Below, piece after piece: positions 56,354 to 64,000 of a DNA stretch of 64,000 nucleotides (its first letter is position 1; each line of letters starts with the position of its first letter). Source of the stretch: Lunularia cruciata (lineage: Eukaryota > Streptophyta > Marchantiopsida > Lunulariales > Lunulariaceae); the NCBI GenBank assembly GCA_948567375.1, contig OX419758.1, positions 47,817,473 to 47,881,472 of the forward strand, in the 5' to 3' direction. The notes beneath the pieces were generated by a model. The model was not told where the DNA came from, did no database searches, and saw nothing but the letters and a program-made list of their open reading frames with translations. Position numbers and translations under genes: made by a program.

Positions 56354-56936
56354 TGTAATACTCCAAGGGCAAGAGAACTCTACAAGAGAGGAAAAACAAG
56401 TTTCACACTCAATACTCCAATGCCCCCAAAGGAGCACAAACTCTTTATTATATAGCAAAGAGTACCCTCTCCAAAGAAGCTCCACCCTTGGATCATATAC
56501 ATAGATTTGTGACATGTCAGCAAGCTTCACCCTTAGATTAGTTGCTTGGATTGGTGACATGTCAATCCTTGTCCTATCTAGTTGGTCAAACAAGTTTGAC
56601 CAAAGGAATCTTTAGGGAATCTTCTTGTAGGAAGCTCAGAATCACATAGGTAAGATACTGTTGGAAAGCTATCAAAGAGACAAATCATGGGAGGAGAAGT
56701 CAAGTTTATTTTTGAGTGGGAGGAATCTTTCTATTTTTGAGGTCTAATTCATTCGTTTAGGCTTCCAAAATTGGCTTTGAATTTTTAGGCTATTTTTGAC
56801 TTATGCCCTATTAGTAGAAGTAATCTTTTGGTGATGTCTCTATCTGATCTAGTTAGCCTATCCTACATAACATCCATCTAGTTGTTACCAAACCAATTTT
56901 CACCTCTAGGTAATATGTCTAGCTAGACATATTACT
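56354..56936 (-). repeat. 5' LTR of element C (about 583 bp)
   Basis: + strand reads TGTAATACTCCAAGGG ... GCTAGACATATTACT. It is homologous to 38046-38622 over its length. The terminal base departs from the expected A and no matching target duplication follows. Confidence 0.85.
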
Positions 56937-57998
56937 CCTGCACTCTACTTCTTTAACCTTGAGGATTATTCTATTAGTGAAAATAAACTATAAGTATATC
57001 AAAATAAAACTTATAATAGTTTTATTCTTGATTTATCTAAATAATTGTAAGTAAATAAATTAGGTTCTATGTGGCCTTAGTTTACAAAGTAGCTCAATAA
57101 TCTCACATTGACTTATTCATGCTTTCAAGAACTTCAATGATTTTCCTTGCTTTGGCTAAGTTGGTCAATCTACCCATAAGAAGGACCATGATGTGTGAAG
57201 AGTTTGGATCTAGATATACTTTTTTTTGGATATATCATTCCTACAATTTGCAACCTTAATAAATTCAAATTTACTTGTTTGTCTTTAGTGCTTACCTGTT
57301 CAATCATTCAAATGTTATCATTCATTACTTCTATCTTTTATTACTTTGTCTTATTCCATTTAACATTACTTGTATGGATAACCTCATTCATCATTTTAGC
57401 CTTATTCCACTAGATATTATCTTCTTAGATATATTCATATTTATTATGGATCTATATTTAGCTAAATAATTATGATTAGATTACCATAGTAAAATAGTAA
57501 AATAACTTCTAATTTATACTTAAAAATCTACTAAAACATACTCATGGAAGTACAAAGAAGTTTTCTCAGGATGATTTGTCTACTAAAGTATTTGACACTT
57601 TCCTAGGGTAATTTGGGAAGGAAATTAATAGCTAACTTCTTTCAGAAGCAAGTCTATCATAAATCCTTATTAGCAAAAGAACAAAAAAAAGTTAATTGCT
57701 TTTCTCTCTAGCTCAATCTTTATCATTATATAAGTAAAATTGCATTAAGTGCTTCAAGAATAATGAGGGACTTAGGAAACAAGCATCTTTCCAATTTGAC
57801 CTTTTCTTTTCTCTAAGCTTTATTCTATCTTGTAAACATTACATCAAAGCCAAAGAAATTTTCATTGCAATGTTAGTCTTGATACAAAACCATAAGTATT
57901 CTTCTAGAGTTTCCTTTTTGTAGATTTTCTAATAAAGTTTGATTGGTGAAATGTTTTGGTACTTGTCCTAAACTCATGAATATACTTATGTTTAGGTA

Positions 57999-58545
57999 TC
58001 TTATTGGAGAGAAACCCTAGAGATCACCTTTTGTCAAATTTTTTGTTTATACATGATATCCATGATTTCACATTTTTCCTTGGATCTTTATGCTTGTTCC
58101 TCTATAAAAAGTTGAAATAGACACTCTCAAGTTCAATGAAAAAATATATATAATACACTAGCATGTTACTAAAGTGATGGATATAGAATACTTTCAGAAA
58201 GCGTTTAACATTGACTTCACTATCAATCTTCATATTGTTTGCTCAATAATACAAATTTTTAGCTCTATTTCTCAAAGAATATCTTATTGGAAGAAAGAAA
58301 CCTTGGATCTCTTTGTGAATTTGTTATTTCATATGTGTCCATGATTTCACTTTTTTTCTTGGATCTTTATGTTTTTTCCTCTCCACAAAGGTGAAATATA
58401 CACTATCAAGTTCAAAATATATATAAGTAAAGTAATAGATATGGAGTGCTTTCAAAAAGCCTTTAACATATTAACTCTACCATCAATCTTCATGTTCTTT
58501 GCTTAATAATACAATCTTTAACTATAGTTCTCAAAAAAGAGTTCA
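57999..58545. repeat. Tandem duplication of about 283 bp
   Basis: Two diverged copies start with TCTTATTGG at 57999 and 58282. They share CCATGATTTCAC, TTCTTGGATCTTTATG-like, ACTATCAAGTTCA-like and CATCAATCTTCAT(A/G)TT blocks in the same order. Confidence 0.85.
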
Positions 58546-58929
58546 TTATAAATCTTATACTTTACTTAAATGCCAAAGATTCCTTAGATAGATCTATATT
58601 TCAACTTCCTATGCTTCTATACATCTCTTATTGGGATCATTGAATTTTAAAGAAGTAGAGATGACTGCATTTAGGTTATTATTTTTAATTGCTCCATGAT
58701 GACTATATTTCTTTCATATATTCTCTTAGATCCAAAAAAAGAAGTATCTGTAATTATTTTAGATAATACTTATACCTTTGTTTCATCTAGCTTCTATTCA
58801 CAATAGACATGAGCAATTGGGTAATCAACTCAAGAAGGAGAGGAAAAAAGTGGAATGTTTATCTTACCGTCTTGTATTTACTGGTTTCTTAGAACGTTCT
58901 TTCATATTGAATCTTGATAGTAGGTTTAG

Positions 58930-59265
58930 TCAAATAAGGTGGGAAATTCATGGTGCTCTAGATAGTTCATAGATAGGTAGGAGTCATAAAAGCTTTGAGT
59001 AAATCAAGTTTTATGAATTGTATCTCTCGATATATGTTCAATCAAATGAGGTGGGAAATGTATGGTGCTTTAGATAATTCATAGATAAGTAGGAGCCATA
59101 AAAGCTTTGAGTAAATCAAGCTTTATAAATTGTATCTCTAGATCTATGTTTAATCAAATAAGGTGGGAAATGCATGGTGCTCTAGATAATTCATAGATAA
59201 GTAGGAGCCATAAAAGCTTTGAGTAAATCAAGTTTTATGAATTATATCTCTAGATCTATCTTTTG
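58930..59265. repeat. Three tandem 112-bp units
   Basis: Units begin TCAAAT(A/G)AGGTGGGAAA at 58930, 59042 and 59154. Each holds ATAAAAGCTTTGAGTAAATC and GAATT-TATCTCT-GAT near the end. High mutual identity. Confidence 0.92.
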
Positions 59266-61300
59266 TTAGCTTTCAATCAAGATGGGAAAAATACTTCTTC
59301 CTTCTATGATGTCTCTTCTTTTATCATATATCTGATTATTTTTTTTAGTGCATTTAAATATCACATTATAAAATATTCTAGAAACATTATTTCTATTATA
59401 TAAATCATTTTCTCCATTTAAATTTTATTAGCATTTTTATAGTAAGGTATATGTACTTGTATTACTAAGGTATTTGTTTAAAAACATTTGATAACTCTTA
59501 AATGGGTCTAGTTTCAAAAATGCTGTCAGAAAAGCCTAGAAATTTTCACTAAAGATAAAATAAGAACCTTTCTTAATATAGCTATTTGGATCCATTATGC
59601 ATGACAAGGTCTATGATATTTCTTTTAATTGGTGTATGCTCTAATACATTGTAATATTATTCAGTACCATCAGTTATAGGATGTATCATTTATGATCTTA
59701 TCAGAAAAATTGATAAGCTAAGATTTTTATTTGATTTTTTTTGTATATAATATAAGACCTTTATAAAATGTTTCCAATCATATATGATATATTTAAAAAT
59801 TTCATAAGATATAGATTAGTCTTTATTAAATTAAATCAAATCAAATCAAATTCTTAATATAGAAGTTTGGATATCTGTATGATTTGATAGAGATTTTCTT
59901 TTGGTTTTTGACAGCAATGGCTATTTATTTAAATACTCGGTAGCACAATCTGATTTTCAACTACGATCTGTATCATAAAAAATTTCATATCAAAACTTAA
60001 TTAGATCATATTAAATTTGAAGCTGGATTTGAGATAATGATAATTGCATCTAAAACAACTTTGAAACCCCATTATTTATCTTTGGTTAATTTCAATGAAT
60101 TTCCCCTTTGTTATGGAAAGCTATAAATAGCAACAAGATTTCTGAAAATGTATTTCAGAAAATAAACCATAAATATGTCATTCTTATTTTAAAATAAAAA
60201 ATAAGATAAATCTAAGGAGAATAAATTGTCCAAAGTCATTCTTGATCATAAATTGCAGTCCAAATTATTATAATTTATAAATTTACTATCTAAAATGAAA
60301 TTTTCTTGCATACTAGAATGCTTAGAATGGTATTTGTATAGGTACTTCTGTTAGAATGGCATTTTGTCTAGAATGAAGTATGAGTTATATGTAAAGGAAA
60401 CATATTTTGATGTTTAAAATTTTATTCTACGTAAATCTATATCCTACATGTTCTCTTCTGAATAATTTTGCTTAACATGTTCATTCAACATAGCATATAT
60501 ATTTTAGATGTTCTCTTCTGTATGAGTTTATGGGAAGCATCGGTAACCAATGATAGTATATAATACATATGTATTATATAAATCTAAATGAGATCAAAAG
60601 AATGATCATATGTATTATATATTTTTTGATCTAGATCAAAAGATAAACTCTCATATTCAAAACAAGCCTTGAGAATTACATTTTTCAGAGAATTTGGATT
60701 AGAAATTTAGTTTTTTAGTTTGCAAATTGAGATAGTTTGTACATTTGAAGGTTAACCATATGGTATATACTCTATCCGTTGGGAAGTCAGAAGATCAAAC
60801 AGATATCAAGACCTACTATAAGACTACTCTTTAAAGAAAGCAATCAAGTAACGAAGAGAGAAGGGGACCACATAGAACACAAGAAGGATGGGAAGAATGT
60901 TTTAATGAAGGTTCTAAATTACGTGAGTATTATTTAATATTTATTTTCTTTTGAAATTTATCATGGAAAAATAATTATGCTAATTTCTTCAGTTGAAAGA
61001 CACATGTTATGATTTTCATTTCAGGAAGTGGTCAAAAATATTGTTATTGTAAATAGTTTATATTTTTCTAGTTTCAACTCACAACTATTATGGAAAACTA
61101 CATGAATTTCAGCAATTCTCTCTGTCTGCAAAGTTTTACATGGCCCTCTTTTGTTAAACTATTTCACGCTCTTCGAACAATTAGAATCTGCTTTTGTCTC
61201 TAGCAGACATCAAAACCATTGTACTTACGTGATTTTGATCAAAGTGCTATTTTATAAGTCCAGAAATTTCCCTCTGCTCTCCTTTGGAAACAAGAGTATA

Positions 61301-64000
61301 TTATGCCGTTTATGACTATGTTCTGTCAAAGTGATTGAACACTAGGTGACGGGCATGTGTGCCGAAATACTTGTGACAGAAACTACTGCAGTATCTGTCT
61401 TTGTCTTTTCAGTGTTAGGACAGATTCATGAGCTACTTCGAGCAGTTGGTGTGCAGCCTTTACTCTCATTACTTGATGATGCTCATAAGTGTAGTCATTG
61501 CTACTCAACCACCTACATTCCTTATCTTTAGTACATGGTAAAACCTATCGTGAAGAAACAATAGCACACAACTACTAGTTAACACCGGGTTACAAAATCC
61601 TCTAATACACATGTCCGTCTGGAATTCAAAATCCGCCTATCAGAGCGTATCTTGTACCACCTTTGGATGGTTGATCTCCATGCACTTACGTGTGGAGATC
61701 GAGATAGAGTGAAACTTTCCAAGTCAAAAAAGGATTCAAATATCGATCATTTTCTTCAAGACTATTGGTATTTCGACATCTTCGTGTTGTAGTAGACTAT
61801 CAAACCTCAAAGTTGCATGGACTCTATAATACACTCACGTTGTGTAGTTTTCCCTGTATTACTAAACATGCGGGTTGTAAGTAAAGCATGGAGATGTGGT
61901 GCCTTCCTTGATATAAAGTACAACATGAAAGATTGGATTACTTTGACTTGAGAGTGTGCAGAGTATCTTCTAATCTAAAGTTTCCCGCACATCGTACTGA
62001 GAGAATCCGGAGGGAGGAGGCAAAGGGGCTTCCGATCTTTTGGCAACGGCTTGTAGTCTGATTGTTAGATACGGTTCTTCTTTCGCGACATGTAGCACGT
62101 GACGGCGGCCGCCTTGAGTCTCCTGATTTAGCGACGTCGCGAAAGTATGATGTTTGACGTGTGATCAAGGTTTTTATCCCAGTAAACGGCCCAACTTTCC
62201 ACGAACACTTGTTCTTGCTAACTAAGGAAGGTGGAACGAACAATTTTTAAGAGGATCAAACGTCTAGCGCGCAGCCATATTTCCACTTCTGTGGGAATCT
62301 AGGAGACATGCGCAAACGGCCGCCAAATTCATGCGGGATGCGGCCGAAATGTCATTTACGTTCATTCTACCGCCTCCGTCAGAGTGCAAGACAGGGTTGT
62401 TGCTTTTCTTATCCGTCCTAGTTTCTTCATGGTTGGTACAAAGTAGGTTCTTATCACGCCAGCTCTCGATATAAAACGCCAGGATACGTCTCCTCATACT
62501 CTGTGACGTCTCACGATCCGTCCCTCCCAAATGTTGGCCGCTTTACCAAAGGTCCGCGCCCCCCAGTCTACTATGACAGGACGCAAAAGTTCTTCTAAAG
62601 CAGAAACTGACAAACTTCTTTCCCGCATGCTGCCAAATCGTCAGTTTCACAGGCAGCAGTAAGTTACCACCGTAGGAGGAACGTTAGTCCAGTCCTTGGA
62701 CTTCGAGCATCAATACCGCGGCGAATAAACGAGCTCTGTGATTGCAACTTTCCGGTGCGCTTTTTCAAGCGCAGTGCCTTGGTGCAACCTCTTTGATGTC
62801 ATCCGACTTCCACGGCCGGGGTGATTTAACGATCAAGAGAAACCAGAATGCATAGCGAAAAGGGCGACCGTGTAGAAAACACGAAGGAGGGGAAGACCCC
62901 ATCAAGCAGTACAAGAGTGAGACAAAATAGGTAAAATGGGATTAAGTCCCAATAGAGTCGATACCAATTTGCCTGGCGTCGCCAAGCGAATTTTGAGTGG
63001 CTTTCGAGCCGGTCTCGTTACCGGGAAACGTTAGCTTACGCGAGCGTCATGGTCTTAGGACACACATAGATACCCAATTTGCCTGGCCTAGCAAACCAAA
63101 TTTTGAGTGGCTTTCGAGCCGGTCTGGTTACCAGAAAACTTTAGCGTACGCGAGCGTCATGATCTTAGGACCAGCATAGCCTGTATATGATAGATACTAC
63201 CTTCACTTTTGGTCCGCTCAAGTTGGGGCTTCCAGTCAATGCTCCAACAAAAACCCGTCCCCGCTGATTCATTCGAAAGGCTTGTGAAAGGTCATTGGCC
63301 TTGACGCCAAAGGTTATAGATTAACCTCGGGGAGTTTGAAATTTTTTAACACAGGGAGATCGAGACCACCCACCCAGCCCCCAAGTTTAATTTCCATCTG
63401 AGGACTTGAACGAACGGTCCCACCTTAAAATTGAGTACTGTACTACACTGTACTCTAAGAAACAATACCGTTGGAGGCGAAATGGGGGCTGGTGAGAAAC
63501 AAGCCTCTCCTTGCTGGACTCTAGACAGTCTCCACACTCGACTTCTCGGATTTTGTCATTGATGCCTGATTTACCTGAAGTGAATCATCTGGATTCTGGA
63601 CTCCGTTGTTAGGGTTTTCATGTAGACTGGGCTATTCAGGTTTACTATCCATGTGGTATCTCTGACTCCTTGTCGCGAGTTTGATATACAGGAGAGAGAA
63701 AGTGAGTTCTGGAAGACGTAAGATTCTGGGTTGAAGCCTTGTTGGAATTGAAATTCAAGCTCAGAGACTGATAACGAACTACTGTATGTTGGAGATTAAG
63801 GGAACCTTAAAGTAAGTCAACTTGGAACATGTGAAGTTGGACCCACATTCGACGGTCATTCAAGGGCTTTTCCACCGGTGCATGTCTGGGTCATTGGATT
63901 GAGACACACATGCTTGCGTTTAGCAATCTGTCAATTTAAATGTGCTGGGATACTAAGAATAAATGCACATTTTATTTTGCATCAAGCGCTTACTTACAGA
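61301..64000. other. More GC-rich right flank, no gene supported
   Basis: Composition shifts from AT-rich to balanced and local CpG-containing sequence increases (about 62000-63200). Minus-strand open stretches at 62243-61938 (101 aa) and 62530-62264 (88 aa) have no recognised domain. This could be the promoter side of a gene outside the window. No transposon ends were seen. Confidence 0.4.
62960..63178. repeat. Tandem duplication of about 109 bp
   Basis: Two units begin GATACC(C)AATTTGCCTGG at about 62960 and 63069 and share TTTTGAGTGGCTTTCGAGCC and ACGCGAGCGTCATG. They differ at about a dozen positions. Confidence 0.9.

Larger units (their letters stand above)
38046..56936 (-). mobile_element. 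Ty3/gypsy chromovirus C, old, minus strand, hosting B2 and a solo LTR
   Basis: Minus-strand relative of family B. LTRs at 38046-38622 and 56354-56936; the reverse complement of the TGGTATCAGAGC primer site lies next to the right LTR at 56341-56352. pol occupies 38623-41185 and resumes at 53057. gag and pre-gag traces lie at 53600-56100. B2 (41191-53051) is inserted in reverse transcriptase, and a solo B-type LTR (54472-55224) in gag. The outer pentamers (CAAAC on the left, CTGCA-like on the right) do not match, and the right LTR ends ATTACT rather than ATTACA. Confidence 0.88.
56937..61300. other. AT-rich spacer with local duplications, no gene
   Basis: No supported coding sequence or transposon protein. 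Composition is very AT-rich (stretches around 59340-60700 especially). It contains a duplication of about 283 bp (57999-58545) and a three-unit 112-bp array (58930-59265). Confidence 0.6.

Noticed and set aside
58930-59265. CRISPR-like array
   Set aside because: The units are directly adjacent 112-bp tandem repeats without unique spacers, in eukaryotic DNA.

Overview
The window looks like nuclear DNA of a land plant. The evidence is short GT-AG introns, a plant-style SMAP/AGD ArfGAP gene, and Ty3/gypsy chromoviruses whose primer binding site (TGGTATCAGAGC) is the classic plant initiator-Met-tRNA type. A non-seed plant such as a bryophyte is my guess from overall character only; nothing here fixes the species.

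There are three compositional zones. (1) About 2.6-16 kb is a genic island with two + strand genes. The first (6339-10274, nine exons, modelled at 705 aa) encodes an apparent transcription factor with a long acidic, Ser/Thr-rich N-terminus and two KN/TALE-like homeodomains back to back at the C-terminus. Both homeodomains are interrupted by a phase-0 intron at the same place, just before the recognition helix. I know of no named plant homeodomain class with this layout, and it is the main candidate for something undescribed. The second (13286-15138, three exons, about 158 aa) is a minimal SMAP/AGD5/AGD15-type ArfGAP ending in an acidic FG-type motif.

(2) About 16.8-57 kb is almost wholly nested retroelements. 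Four families can be separated. A is a Ty3/gypsy element with LTRs of about 0.4 kb. B is a chromovirus with LTRs of about 0.74 kb. C is an older relative of B with LTRs of about 0.58 kb. D is an unclassified 2.7-3.5 kb element with TG...CA ends, 5-bp target duplications and minus-strand coiled-coil/unknown ORFs. Matching target-site duplications give the order of events: C was entered by B2, B2 by D2, and D2 by an A fragment; A1 was entered by D1 and by a solo B LTR. B1 is a nearly complete copy with matching GGTAC duplications. All copies carry coding lesions. A decayed PIF/Harbinger transposase lies at about 33.9-34.8 kb.

(3) About 57-64 kb is AT-rich sequence with several local tandem duplications, passing at about 61.3 kb into more GC-rich sequence that may be the approach to another gene, though I could not support one.

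No CRISPR arrays, rRNA genes or confident tRNA genes were seen.
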